A program made the translations under genes and the position numbers. From contig JAPLKO010000063.1 in the NCBI GenBank assembly GCA_026388015.1, forward strand, positions 34,856-98,855: DNA of 64,000 nt, read 5' to 3'. This DNA is from Candidatus Firestoneibacteriota bacterium. GTDB taxonomy: Bacteria > Oederibacteriota > D2-FULL-39-29. The notes beneath the pieces are model-generated. The model saw only the letters and a program-made list of their open reading frames with translations, was not told the origin of the DNA and did no database searches. Of this stretch, positions 26,601-34,192 are shown one piece after another (position 1 is the stretch's first letter; the number at the start of each line of letters is the position of its first letter).

Positions 26601-27777
26601 AATAAGGATGTACAGCGGCAGCGTTGAAACAAATCTTATTAACACCACGGTATTTTCTGATACACTCCTCAGAAGTGTTGTTCTGCTAAATTTATTTGCG
26701 GGTACTTATGATATCAAGATCTCTAACGGAGGAGGAGAATCCACGGCTTCTCTAAAGTTTACTGTAAATGCTCCTGGACCCCTGGTTAGCAGTGTTTTCC
26801 CTAACAGCATCTCGCAGGCAAGCGCCTCCACAATAGAAATAGAAGGTTCATATTTTTATGCGGGTACAGACTCTCCTGCGGTGACCTCGGTAAAGATTGG
26901 AACAACCAGTGTTTCATACATGGTGAGCAGTGATATGTTGATAGAAAAAGTTATTGTCCCCGCCGGTTTGTTGGATACCGGCCGGTATCCAATTTATGTA
27001 ACAACAGCAACAGGCGTAAATACTCTTTCCCCGAACCTGGACATTACATTTGATCACACGTCTCTATATGTGTTTTCTGCCGCCGGGTTAAAAATAACGA
27101 TACCTGCCAATACGTTTGCAAATGACGAGGCTTTGATAGTAAACGCCATTTCTACCGAGACAGCAAACATTTTAACAGCGGATAGCAAGAGGACTGCTAA
27201 TATAAAAATAAGAAGTGATTTAAAAAATACTCTAAGAGAGATAATAACAGGTGCCGGCGGAAATATCGCAGCCGGCGGCTTGATTACCGTGACCTTTAGT
27301 TATGCGGGCGCTAATTTAAACGATAGCCTTACAGAAAGCGCGCTTAGAATAGCAACTTTAGGAAGCGACGGTCTTTGGAGTATAGTTCCGGGAGACCAGT
27401 TCGTGGATTTGACCGCAAAAGAAATTACATGCACGCTTACGCACTTGTCAATATTCAAGATAATCCAATATGTCCGGGCCGGGAGCAGTCTGGCTGATGC
27501 GGTGGTTTATCCCAATCCCGTGGATTTTTCCGTCAGCGCCGGGGGCTTAATCAAATTTGCGAAACTAACGTCCAATCCGACTTTAAAAATATATACAGTC
27601 TCCGGAGAGCCGGTTAAACAGATAACGCCGGGCTCCCCGGGAAATTCGGGCAATGACGGAAGAATAGAATGGGACGGTAAGAGCGAAAGCGGAGAAATTA
27701 TTGCAAGAGGTCTCTATATTTATATAGTGACGGACGAAGCCGGAGGAAGAAAAATAGGTAAGTTTGCTGTAAAGTAA
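23698..27777 (+). CDS. Secreted surface protein: beta-helix, tandem IPT/TIG domains, FlgD-like C-terminus
   Basis: About 1,359 residues. A long signal peptide (about 1-35, ending near GTAGA), then a Pel-type parallel beta-helix (about 40-400; repeated NNxFxxN and NNYI patterns and the VGSGKTFPTVTAAF opening). From about 435 come roughly seven IPT/TIG immunoglobulin-like repeats, each marked by VT.I.GSGFFGG-type and AGTYNV.V-type strands. The end has VVYPNPVDFS...KIYTVSGEPV...WDGKSESGEIIARGLYIY, the FlgD/por-type sorting or Ig-like tail. ATG 23698 follows GAGGTG; an ATG at 23641 abuts the previous stop but would put 19 non-signal residues ahead of the signal peptide. Likely an adhesin or surface-layer protein. 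Confidence 0.75.
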   Translation: MKKALRMLLLSSSAKVFFKFILAAALFSGTAGAAVFEVGSGKTFPTVTAAFTTAGTGVTAVAGSTVFVTGHMIKIYPGTYTESITIPITLNPTSTKRLTITGVDASGTPLTSYAAATSTLTITNNGATSVFTSDVRNVTFSGLTAGTGISVSASTASNNTVEYCSIFGERYGTWASVGAAGNFNVRNCEVSTSFITDSTGIYIRGGGLVENNFINNVQTGIYVYTSDASVITIRNNYIKDIRAANNGNSVGVQLYNAYGTTQVYNNLITRASNLQSGYPYSIMIGSPQIGATYLIYNNTTVGHGGSSFGDYRLTLLSTNIVAIKNNLLFPNSSSVGIQLSLTPTTCSINNNWVSNATKWGRIESTDYTFASWQGLGNDASSSTIAPSLVNLTNLKTTSATADDAKLASDYTATPGADLSAIFTTDYFQTPRYAPWKIGFHQYLGSSTVLSVTPSTGTNSSNTSITITGSSIIVVTALTIANRNITGYTVIPPSQIMASVPSGIAAGTYNVVVATEATNSTCAQKFTVTNTTPVSVTNITPSIAGRDSTTELTIYGSGFFGGSTSTSDITAIKLTDNATGTTIVTNITIGSVVSDTQINTCLIPSGVVPGSYNIRVYTTGGSNSSITGSKRLTIVINPTVTALSATVGDNAAAKTVNISGTGFFGAGGGSSSDVESIKLASANGLFIKNITPIPADITDLTIRGAVFPSGLHAGTYNVRVATSTGGSNSTSTQTFIVTTGIVPQVTGVVPGIGNRLAANTIRITGSGFFGGTSEHDVRLIRLSDGASTQITIGTATSDSTIINCVVPAGVSVGTYDILLTTGSATQATSSIKYTITSSTEVTNLFPGTGLNSLDATGVTIKGRFFTGEGANVALSGPQEIPYIFHNFIDSETINGVVIPAWILPGTYDVRVTSSMGTNLTSAAKWIATAAPPTVSSISPGQGSNVNLTTVTITGTGFYGGTVNMPNVTKIRMYSGSVETNLINTTVFSDTLLRSVVLLNLFAGTYDIKISNGGGESTASLKFTVNAPGPLVSSVFPNSISQASASTIEIEGSYFYAGTDSPAVTSVKIGTTSVSYMVSSDMLIEKVIVPAGLLDTGRYPIYVTTATGVNTLSPNLDITFDHTSLYVFSAAGLKITIPANTFANDEALIVNAISTETANILTADSKRTANIKIRSDLKNTLREIITGAGGNIAAGGLITVTFSYAGANLNDSLTESALRIATLGSDGLWSIVPGDQFVDLTAKEITCTLTHLSIFKIIQYVRAGSSLADAVVYPNPVDFSVSAGGLIKFAKLTSNPTLKIYTVSGEPVKQITPGSPGNSGNDGRIEWDGKSESGEIIARGLYIYIVTDEAGGRKIGKFAVK

Positions 27778-27807
27778 GAAGAAGTAAAGTAAATATTGTT
27801 AACCGTG

Positions 27808-27839
27808 GGACGCTCAGCTTAATTGCCGGGCGTCCTTTT
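27808..27839 (+). terminator. Intrinsic terminator after the surface protein gene
   Basis: GGACGC (27808-27813) pairs with GCGTCC (27830-27835) across a 16-base loop, followed by TTTT. Confidence 0.55.
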
Positions 27840-27928
27840 CTGTTTACGGTTCCGGAAATAATCCTTTAGTATTCCTTTCTTGTCTGCTACAATACCTTTA
27901 TCAAATAATTCACTGAGGGGTGAAAAAT

Positions 27929-29455
27929 ATGCTGTCTAAAATATTTTCTGCAGCCACTTACGGTATTGAAGCTTATATAGTGGAGGTGGAAGTGGACCTT
28001 TCTCCGGGCCTGGCTATTCACTCGGCTATTGTAGGTTTGCCTGATGCGGCGGTTAAAGAAAGCCGGGACCGGGTAAAAGCTGCTATACGTAACTCAGGCT
28101 ATGATTTTCCCTATATGCGTATGACCGTGAATCTTGCGCCTGCCGATATAAAAAAAGAAGGAGTGGGGTTTGACCTGCCTATTGCTATAGGAGTTCTTAA
28201 GGCCAATGAAGAGATTACCGGAGACACGAATGAATATGTCATACTCGGGGAGCTTTCTTTAAACGGAGAAGTTAAACCTGTAAAAGGCGTAATCTCTATT
28301 GGTATGGCTGTTAGAGAAAGTAAGTGCAAAAAGCTGATTCTTCCGTTTGCTAACGCTGATGAAGCGGCTATTATCTCTGAGATAGAAGTGTATCCCGCAA
28401 AAACTTTAAAAGAAGTTGTTGCCATACTGAACGGTTTACATAAACCGGAAAAGCACAGAATAAATATAGAGGAAACCTTTCAACACTCCCACAAGTACGA
28501 GGTGGATTATAACGAGGTGAAGGGCCAGGAGCATGCAAAAAGAGCTTTTGAAATAGCTGCCGCCGGCGGCCATAATATAGTTATGGTCGGTTCTCCCGGC
28601 TCCGGAAAAACTATGCTCGCCCGGCGTCTTGCGACTATTCTTCCGGATATAACGCTGGAAGAAGCGATAGAAACTACCAGAATACACAGCGTTGCAGGAG
28701 TTCTCGGAAAGAAAAAATCAGTTATTTCCGTCAGACCTTTCCGTAGCCCGCATCACACAGCTTCAGATGTATCTTTAGTCGGCGGCGGAACGTTTCCCCG
28801 TCCGGGAGAAGTATCTCTTGCGCATAACGGCGTTCTTTTTCTTGATGAACTTCCTGAGTTTGGCAAAAGTGTTCTTGAAGTACTCCGCCAGCCATTAGAA
28901 GACGGCTTTGTGACAGTCACAAGAGCGGCAGCGGCGGTTACCTATCCCGCAAGATTTATGCTCGTAGCAGCGCTAAACCCTTGCCCCTGCGGTTACTACG
29001 GAGACGGTCGGAAAAGCTGTAAATGCAATACGCATGAGATACAACGGTATCTGAAAAAAATCTCCGGCCCGCTCTTAGACAGGATAGATATTCACATAGA
29101 AGTTCCCGCCGTGAAGTATCAGCAGTTGTCAACGGAAGCAACCGGAGACAGTTCAGAGCTAATCAAAAAAAGAGTAAACGCTTCCAGAAATATCCAGCGA
29201 GGAAGATTTTCAGGAACGAAAATCTACTGCAACGCCCATATGACATCCCGCCACATAAAGAAATTCTGCGTGTTGGATGAAGAAAGCCACAGCCTCTTAA
29301 AAACTGCCATAGACAAGTTTAATTTAAGCGGCCGGGCGTATGATAAGGTGCTGAAGGTTTCAAGGACGATAGCGGATCTAGAAAATGTGGAGAATATATT
29401 GATACAACACATATCGGAAGCGCTGCAATACCGCGGATTGGATAGATACTTCTAA
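27929..29455 (+). CDS. comM: YifB/ComM Mg-chelatase-like AAA+ ATPase
   Basis: 508 residues. N-terminal Lon-substrate-like ChlI domain (about 1-170: VEVDLSPGL, VGLPDAAVKESRDRV, NLAPADIKKEG), then AAA+ core with Walker A GSPGSGKT and Walker B NGVLFLDELPEF, the family motif ALNPCPCGYYGD, and the C-terminal LSGRAYDKVLKVSRTIADLE. ComM is a branch-migration helicase that helps integrate transforming DNA; homologues occur in many non-competent bacteria. ATG 27929 is supported by GAGGGG 8 bases upstream; GTG 27920 overlaps that site. Monocistronic. Confidence 0.95.
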   Translation: MLSKIFSAATYGIEAYIVEVEVDLSPGLAIHSAIVGLPDAAVKESRDRVKAAIRNSGYDFPYMRMTVNLAPADIKKEGVGFDLPIAIGVLKANEEITGDTNEYVILGELSLNGEVKPVKGVISIGMAVRESKCKKLILPFANADEAAIISEIEVYPAKTLKEVVAILNGLHKPEKHRINIEETFQHSHKYEVDYNEVKGQEHAKRAFEIAAAGGHNIVMVGSPGSGKTMLARRLATILPDITLEEAIETTRIHSVAGVLGKKKSVISVRPFRSPHHTASDVSLVGGGTFPRPGEVSLAHNGVLFLDELPEFGKSVLEVLRQPLEDGFVTVTRAAAAVTYPARFMLVAALNPCPCGYYGDGRKSCKCNTHEIQRYLKKISGPLLDRIDIHIEVPAVKYQQLSTEATGDSSELIKKRVNASRNIQRGRFSGTKIYCNAHMTSRHIKKFCVLDEESHSLLKTAIDKFNLSGRAYDKVLKVSRTIADLENVENILIQHISEALQYRGLDRYF

Positions 29456-29628
29456 AGAAAAATTTACAATTGACGAATGACAATTGACGATTTAATGTAA
29501 GCTGTTAAAAGCCCCCGCAATATTATAGGGGAAGGGAGAGGGACAAAGTTAGGATAAATAAACTGCAATAAAAAAACTGTCATCGCGAGGAGTGAGCAAT
29601 AGGGTTGGGCTTTCGACATAAATACAGC
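29456..29628. other. Gap with short direct repeat and REP-like copy U1
   Basis: No gene. ACAATTGACGA occurs twice in tandem (about 29465-29489). U1, a degenerate REP-like copy (CTGTCATCGCGAGGAG onward, 29577-29610), is a direct repeat of the copy at 29645-29678. Confidence 0.5.
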
Positions 29629-30055
29629 TGACAGCTCCTTTTAGCTGTCATTGCGAGGAGTCAACCGATAGGTTGGGCCCACGAGGAAGCAAACCAGGAG
29701 AAGTATGTCCAACAAAGACAAATTCTATTATGTATACATTTTAACAAACAAAGGTAATACTGTTCTATATACTGGAATTACAAATGATATTGAAAGAAGA
29801 GTTTTTGAACATAAAGAAAAGTTAATTAAGGGTTTCACTGAAAAATACAACATATATAAGTTAGTTTATTACGAGATCTATGAGGAAGTGCATATGGCTA
29901 TAGCAAGAGAAAAGCAAATAAAAGGCGGCTCAAGAAAAGATAAAATAAATCTTGTTAACCGAAAAAATAAAGAATGGAGAGATTTAGCGGAGGATTTTAA
30001 GTAGTTTGCTTCGTCATAATCCACGACTATCGTCGTATTCCTCGCAATGACAGCT
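29629..30055. mobile_element. Candidate minimal mobile unit: GIY-YIG gene between inverted palindromic repeats
   Basis: Left repeat 29643-29694 and right repeat 30004-30055 are inverted copies of one 52-base unit: outer AGCTGTCATTGCGAGGA (17 of 17 identical), a 23-base middle, inner GAGGAAGCAAAC versus GACGAAGCAAAC. Both middles form a 5-bp hairpin with a GATA loop at the same offset, but with different, still complementary stems. The left side also has an 8-bp hairpin TGACAGCT/AGCTGTCA (29629-29650). The right repeat begins exactly at the gene's last base. No transposase other than the GIY-YIG protein is present. Confidence 0.55.
29705..30004 (+). CDS. Single-domain GIY-YIG endonuclease
   Basis: 99 residues, nearly all one GIY-YIG domain of the UPF0213/YhbQ type. 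Tyr9-Val-Tyr11 replaces the GIY motif and Tyr22-Thr-Gly24 the YIG motif; Arg31/Arg32 and Glu69 (in AREKQIKGG) match the catalytic Arg and Glu. The C-terminal KDKINLVNRKNKEWRDL is the usual family ending. AGGAG lies 4 bases before ATG. The stop codon and the right-hand inverted repeat share bases. Family members are often called DNA damage or excinuclease-like proteins without proof; here the setting points to a repeat-associated nuclease. Confidence 0.9.
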   Translation: MSNKDKFYYVYILTNKGNTVLYTGITNDIERRVFEHKEKLIKGFTEKYNIYKLVYYEIYEEVHMAIAREKQIKGGSRKDKINLVNRKNKEWRDLAEDFK

Positions 30056-30093
30056 GAAAAACATGGTGTATAATAAGTAATAAATTGAGTGTC

Positions 30094-30162
30094 TTAATAG
30101 TACTGTTAATAGTCAAATTAATAGTCATATCTATTGACAAATGAATAGTCTCATAGTATAAT
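30094..30162 (+). promoter_or_regulatory. 12-bp iterons and consensus promoter of the toxin-antitoxin operon
   Basis: TTAATAGT(C) occurs at 30094, 30106 and 30118, exactly 12 bases apart; TGAATAGTC at 30142 keeps the phase, and 30130 (TCTATTGAC) is a degenerate unit. TTGACA (30134-30139), 17 bases, TATAAT (30157-30162) is a perfect consensus promoter lying inside the array. This is the pattern expected for cooperative autorepression by antitoxin or toxin-antitoxin complex. Confidence 0.75.
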
Positions 30163-30182
30163 TAATCCCAGAGGTGATTAAA

Positions 30183-30470
30183 ATGATTACGATAAAGGCA
30201 GATACAACACTTGTTGGTGTTTCAGAGCTAAGGAATAACATTGACAAGATAATAAAAGCGGCAAAAAACAATAATGTTATTATTGAAAAAAGGCACAAAC
30301 CGGTGCTGGCTATTATGTCTATGGTTAAATATGAAAAGTTGCAGGAACTTATTGAGGAACTCGAAGATCAGGAGTTCGGCTATGTTGCGCAAAAAAGAAT
30401 CCAAAAGACAAAACCTTCTGAATATATAACCCTTGATGAAGCCGAAAAAAGAGTTGGGCTTAAAAAATGA
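30183..30470 (+). CDS. Phd/YefM-family antitoxin
   Basis: 95 residues. The N-terminal VGVSELRNNIDKIIKAAKNNNVIIEKRHKPVLAIMS region (partly quoted) is the Phd/YefM DNA-binding fold; the C-terminal half is charged and helical, the part that neutralizes the toxin. ATG 30183 is chosen because GAGGTG lies 6 bases upstream; GTG 30174 overlaps that site. The stop overlaps the toxin start by ATGA, giving coupled translation. Confidence 0.88.
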   Translation: MITIKADTTLVGVSELRNNIDKIIKAAKNNNVIIEKRHKPVLAIMSMVKYEKLQELIEELEDQEFGYVAQKRIQKTKPSEYITLDEAEKRVGLKK

Positions 30471-30790
30471 CATGGGAAGTCAAGATACACCCGCTTGTTT
30501 TTTCTGAAGATTTCAAAGATATAGATAATGCTGATGCAAAAATGATAGTCAAAGCAATCAGAAAGAAACTTTCTGTTAATCCAATGGAATACGGCTCTCC
30601 GCTTAAAAACAATCTAAAGGGCCTTTGCAAGCTAAGGGTTGATTTTTATAGAGTTATTTATCAGGTTAACTCAAATAAAATTATTGTACTTGTTGCGAAA
30701 GTAGGAAAAAGAAAAGATTTTGAGGTTTATGACGAAGTTCCCAAAAGAATGAAACGGATTGCTGATGAACAGAGTACAGAATTGTCATAA
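30467..30790 (+). CDS. RelE/ParE-superfamily toxin
   Basis: 107 residues. The order VKIHPLVFSEDFK, then SVNPMEYGSPLKNNLKGLCKLRVDFYRVIYQV and KIIVLVAKVGKRKDFEVY (both shortened here) is the RelE/ParE fold: small core with a basic, Tyr/Arg-rich C-terminus that includes GLCKLRVDFYRVIY. RelE-type members cleave mRNA on the ribosome; ParE-type poison gyrase; the sequence alone does not decide. The Leu-rich/Arg-Val-Tyr pattern is nearer to RelE. Translationally coupled to the antitoxin. Confidence 0.85.
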   Translation: MTWEVKIHPLVFSEDFKDIDNADAKMIVKAIRKKLSVNPMEYGSPLKNNLKGLCKLRVDFYRVIYQVNSNKIIVLVAKVGKRKDFEVYDEVPKRMKRIADEQSTELS

Positions 30791-30964
30791 TCATAAAAAG
30801 CAAAATACTTTTAAGAACAGATAAAAATGAGGCGCTTAATTATGAAACTCGAGCTTACGCACGGAGTTTCGACGATAGGAAGTTTTTAGATTATTTATGC
30901 CAAATTCATTCTATGAGCTCACGCTCTAAGGTTTTCTTTGGCATAGCGTCATATAGAAAAAGGT
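30791..30964. other. Gap after toxin gene with hairpin
   Basis: TGCCAAA (30898-30904) and TTTGGCA near 30938-30944 bracket an inner GAGC-TCAC-GCTC hairpin. No T run follows. No gene seen. Confidence 0.3.
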
Positions 30965-31237
30965 GTGCCGGCAGAACCGCAGGAATTGAGAAGATTAGAT
31001 CGCAGGGCGAGAATGGTGTTATCTTTATTTGCCAAGAAAGATCGTATAGCTGTCCAGGATGCAATTACTTTATTGGGGTTATCCGACCGTATGGTCAGAG
31101 TGCTGATGCAAAAATGGGTTAAAGGTGGGTGGCTTGTAATGACAGACTCGTCCAAACGTGCAAGGTCATACGGTTTATCGGCAAAATATCGGCAATTTGT
31201 CGGTAATTTAACGGCAATAGATACGGCGATATTATGA
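30965..31237 (+). pseudogene. Winged-helix fragment resembling a Fic-protein C-terminus
   Basis: Open frame of 90 codons beginning at GTG. RRARMVLSLFAKKDRIAVQDA, then LGLSDRMVRVLMQKWVKGGWL and RARSYGLSAKYRQFVG (first two shortened or close to the limit) resemble the C-terminal winged-helix tail of Fic/DUF4172-type proteins. No Fic motif lies upstream and no clear ribosome site is present, so it is most likely the 3' remnant of a larger gene. It might still be a stand-alone small DNA-binding protein. Confidence 0.45.
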
Positions 31238-31262
31238 GTATTTGGTTTAATGCGTAGCCTTT

Positions 31263-31620
31263 TTAAGTCACAGTTATTTTAAAAGAGCACCTTAAGTCTT
31301 TTGGTATTTTGCTAAGATCTATATGCGCTAATTCACCCTGTGTTTGTTTTTCGTATCGCCTGATTATCTCTTTGTGCTTTTCATTTAACGGATATCTAGC
31401 CTTGATTCTATCCATTGTTGCCGGCGAAGGCGTTTTATCAAGATAGTACGGCTTAAAAAGCAAGACAAACTCATATCTGTTTGAGCCAAAACTCCTGTAA
31501 GCTTTGACAATGTTCCGCTTCTCTAAATACGGCGTCTCTGCGTCTTTTTGAAAGCTCTAGGGAAAAACAATCCTTGCTTACAGCAACGAGACCTATAGTT
31601 ACTTCTGGTAAATTGCTCAT
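31263..31620 (-). pseudogene. Frameshifted N-terminal fragment of an IS481/integrase-core transposase
   Basis: Minus strand. ATG at 31620, with GGGGAG upstream, opens SNLPEVTIGLVAVSKDCF... and runs to about 31486 (stop). In a second frame the match continues: KAYRSFGSNRYEFVLLFKPYYL, then RYPLNEKHKEIIRRYEKQTQGELAHIDLSKIPKD (both shortened in part), the IS481-type region just before the DDE core, ending at 31263. At least one frameshift and loss of the whole catalytic core; dead element. Confidence 0.65.
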
Positions 31621-31708
31621 AAAATTCTCCCCGGATTATTAAATTGCGGCGTATATTATGAAAAATTATAGCATAAGAAAATACGGTTTTGCAGCTCAAA
31701 AAAAACGT

Positions 31709-32557
31709 TTACATTTTGATATAAACCAGTATTATTCCGGCTATTCCCAGTATTATCCCAAACCAGCCGAGCGATCTTATTTTTTCTTTAAAAAAAAGAA
31801 GAGAAAGCAAAAGTCCCAGTATAATCGGCCCGGAAAGGGTCACGGTAAAGACAACGCTTGAAGGAAGAAGTTTTAGTGCAGATATGGTGCAAAAAACCCC
31901 GGCAATGCTTCCAGCTGCGGCTACCAGTCCGTATGGCAGGGATTTAAAGGAGTAAGCATCTGCTCTGAAGTAGGCAGGAAGAAGAACCAGTGTGCCTGCA
32001 AGATAAGACAGGAAAAGATATAAGACCGCGTTTTCTCCATAATAGGCTACAAGTTTTTGTCCTATCCTGGGTCCCCCGCTTAAAAGAAAAGAACAAAGAA
32101 TAATTATAAACCAGCTGAGCGCGCCGGATTTGGTATTTGAAAAAGCCTCGTTAGAATAGGATATAAAATATATCGCAGCCAGTGTTAAGATAATTCCTGT
32201 GAGAGTGAAGGCGCTTACCGGTTCGTCAAGTAAAAATATGGAAAATATGATAGGAATAATAAAGGAAGTTCTATAAATTGTGTTTGAAAAGCCGAAATGC
32301 CCGAGTCGTATTGCATAGTTAAAAAGTAAAACAGCCGCACCCCCGCAAGCGCCCGGTATAAAAGCTATAAGTATTGCTCTTCCGGTTACAACTGGAAGGG
32401 GCTTTAAAAAAAGCATTCCGAGACAAAGAAGGGTGCTGGTAGTAAAGAGCGTGGCGGTCAGATCAAGAGCTGTGATATTTCTCTGGCTCGCAAGTTTGGC
32501 AATAAAAGCAACTGCCGTTATTCCGAGTATTGTGATGCTTATAAATAGCCACTCCAT
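31709..32557 (-). CDS. EamA/DMT-family transporter
   Basis: About 282 residues with ten hydrophobic helices in two homologous halves (EamA repeats about 1-140 and 145-282), characteristic of the drug/metabolite transporter superfamily. Motifs such as PIIFSIFLLDEPVSAF in half 1 and GPIILGLLLSLLFFKEKI in half 2 mark the end of each repeat. ATG 32557 is preferred (AAAGGAGC 3 bases upstream); upstream in-frame codons add only a basic unsupported tail. Substrate unknown. Monocistronic, convergent with the transposase remnant region. Confidence 0.85.
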   Translation of the reverse strand: MEWLFISITILGITAVAFIAKLASQRNITALDLTATLFTTSTLLCLGMLFLKPLPVVTGRAILIAFIPGACGGAAVLLFNYAIRLGHFGFSNTIYRTSFIIPIIFSIFLLDEPVSAFTLTGIILTLAAIYFISYSNEAFSNTKSGALSWFIIILCSFLLSGGPRIGQKLVAYYGENAVLYLFLSYLAGTLVLLPAYFRADAYSFKSLPYGLVAAAGSIAGVFCTISALKLLPSSVVFTVTLSGPIILGLLLSLLFFKEKIRSLGWFGIILGIAGIILVYIKM

Positions 32558-32682
32558 AAAGCTCCTTTTCCTGGGGCGGGGTAGCAACCTTGTTACTGCG
32601 CAACGTGATTTTAACATCAATAGCTGTGTTTAGCAAGAAGTAAAAGTTTGCCCGTCGCATATTAAATTGTCCCGCGCATTCT

Positions 32683-33921
32683 TTAATCTATTTTGCGGTC
32701 AAAATAATATTTTCCGATCATCGCGCAGCGTTCTTTTATTCCGAATTTCTCGGCGAGTATCACGCTTGCGGGCTTTACGGAGAACTCTCCGTACTTTTCA
32801 TTCAACTGAAACAAAACTTCTTTTACCTTCTGGTCTTTTTCTGCTTCTTCAAAAAGTAACGCCTGTCCGTTTTCTTTAATAAGCTGGCCGATACTTATTC
32901 CGAGTAAGCGCACCTTCTTTTGTAAAGGAAGCGCTGTTTTAAATATTTTAAAAGACCGGTCAAAAATAGAGTGCCCCGAATCCGTGTGTTGCTCTACGGA
33001 GGTCTGCATACCAAAACCGGTAAAATCTGCATACCTTACATATAGGTGAATAACTCGCCCCTTTAATTTATATCTTTGCAGTCTTGTGGCTACTTTTTCT
33101 GAAAGCATCCTCATGAAAGCCTTTATTATATCAAGGTTGCACGTGTCTTCCGGAAAGGTGTGAGAGTGCCCTACTGTTTTTACTACGCGGGGCTTATAAT
33201 ATGAGACCACTGGGTCAAAATATTTTCCCTGCCCCATAAGTTTCATTTTAGGTCCGAGTATCCCGAACTCATGTTTTAAAAGATCCTCGTCTGCTTCTCC
33301 GAGCTGTTTTGCCGTTTTAATACCGTATTTTTCCAGACACTCTGCAGTCTTGCTGCCTATACCCCAGAGTTCTTTTGCGGCAAGCTTTGAAAAAAGAGAA
33401 GGGATATCCTCATCATTTATTATTGTAAGCCCGTCCGGTTTTTTCATGTCGCTTGCGAGTTTTGCCACGAGCTTGTTGGTAGCGATTCCGACCGAGCAGG
33501 TAAGTTTGAGCTTTTCTTTTATCTCCTGTTTCATCTTTACCGCCGCCTCTTTTGCCGTGAGCCGGGCTCCTGCTAAATCCAGGAAACATTCGTCAATGGA
33601 ATAAACCTCTACTAAATCCGTAAAATGAAGGAGAATCTCGTGTATCTTGTAAGAAGCATCCAGATATTTATCCGGGTCTGCCGTCACAATTAGTATGTGC
33701 GGGCATAGCCGCTTTGCTTCAGGTATCGTCATGCCGGTTTTTACCTTGTAAGCCCTGGCTTCATAAGAAGCGGTAGTTACAATTGTGCGGGCGTAATTCT
33801 TTTCCGGATCCGCCCAGCCCGCGACGGCAATAGGTTTTCCGCGTAAATAGGGGTTCGCCGCCTGCTCGACGGAGGCGAAAAAGGAGTTCATGTCTATATG
33901 AAGAATATTATTTACGGACAA
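32683..33921 (-). CDS. dinB: DNA polymerase IV (Y-family)
   Basis: 412-residue translesion polymerase. Catalytic acids: Asp10 in HIDMNSFFASVEQ and Asp110-Glu111 in YSIDECFLDLAG. The palm, fingers and little-finger order is normal; GIGSKTAECLEKYGIKT is the helix-hairpin-helix and HTDSGHSIFDRSFKIF lies in the little finger. A C-terminal zinc or beta-clamp motif is not obvious; QLNEKYGEFSVKPASV replaces it. Start is TTG at 33921, AGGAG about 11 bases upstream, 3 bases after the previous stop. Third gene of the lexA operon. Confidence 0.94.
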   Translation of the reverse strand: MSVNNILHIDMNSFFASVEQAANPYLRGKPIAVAGWADPEKNYARTIVTTASYEARAYKVKTGMTIPEAKRLCPHILIVTADPDKYLDASYKIHEILLHFTDLVEVYSIDECFLDLAGARLTAKEAAVKMKQEIKEKLKLTCSVGIATNKLVAKLASDMKKPDGLTIINDEDIPSLFSKLAAKELWGIGSKTAECLEKYGIKTAKQLGEADEDLLKHEFGILGPKMKLMGQGKYFDPVVSYYKPRVVKTVGHSHTFPEDTCNLDIIKAFMRMLSEKVATRLQRYKLKGRVIHLYVRYADFTGFGMQTSVEQHTDSGHSIFDRSFKIFKTALPLQKKVRLLGISIGQLIKENGQALLFEEAEKDQKVKEVLFQLNEKYGEFSVKPASVILAEKFGIKERCAMIGKYYFDRKID

Positions 33922-33924
33922 AGG

Positions 33925-34173
33925 TCATTCTGCTCCTATTTTATCAAGAGTCCATTCTAAACTTTTCTGATTAAAGCGGAGTTCGTACAGATTTTTTCCG
34001 TCTGTCGTGGAAAAGTGAATGATGACGGCGCTTCCGGAAAAACTTTTCCAGCGCATCGAGACGTTTTTTAGGTCGTATTTTTTATCCATCCATTTGAACC
34101 ACTTAGGAGTAATGAGCTCATCTTCAAAAACAGCCCCGACTTTTATGCGTTGTTGAATTACAGTAATGTTCAT
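33925..34173 (-). CDS. Small conserved-position protein in SOS operon
   Basis: 82 residues from ATG 34173 (AGGGA 5-8 bases upstream), directly between lexA and dinB. Sequence has a beta-rich look (ITVIQQRIKVGAVFEDE, RWKSFSGSAVIIHFSTTDG, ELRFNQKSLEWTLDKI) with several Trp. No family recognised and no catalytic motif seen. Its place between lexA and dinB with 19-base and 3-base gaps implies DNA-damage control of expression and a role next to Pol IV, but this rests only on position. An upstream ATG (34221) would overlap lexA by 29 bases. Confidence 0.65.
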   Translation of the reverse strand: MNITVIQQRIKVGAVFEDELITPKWFKWMDKKYDLKNVSMRWKSFSGSAVIIHFSTTDGKNLYELRFNQKSLEWTLDKIGAE

Positions 34174-34192
34174 ATTTAAATCCCTGCCGTTT

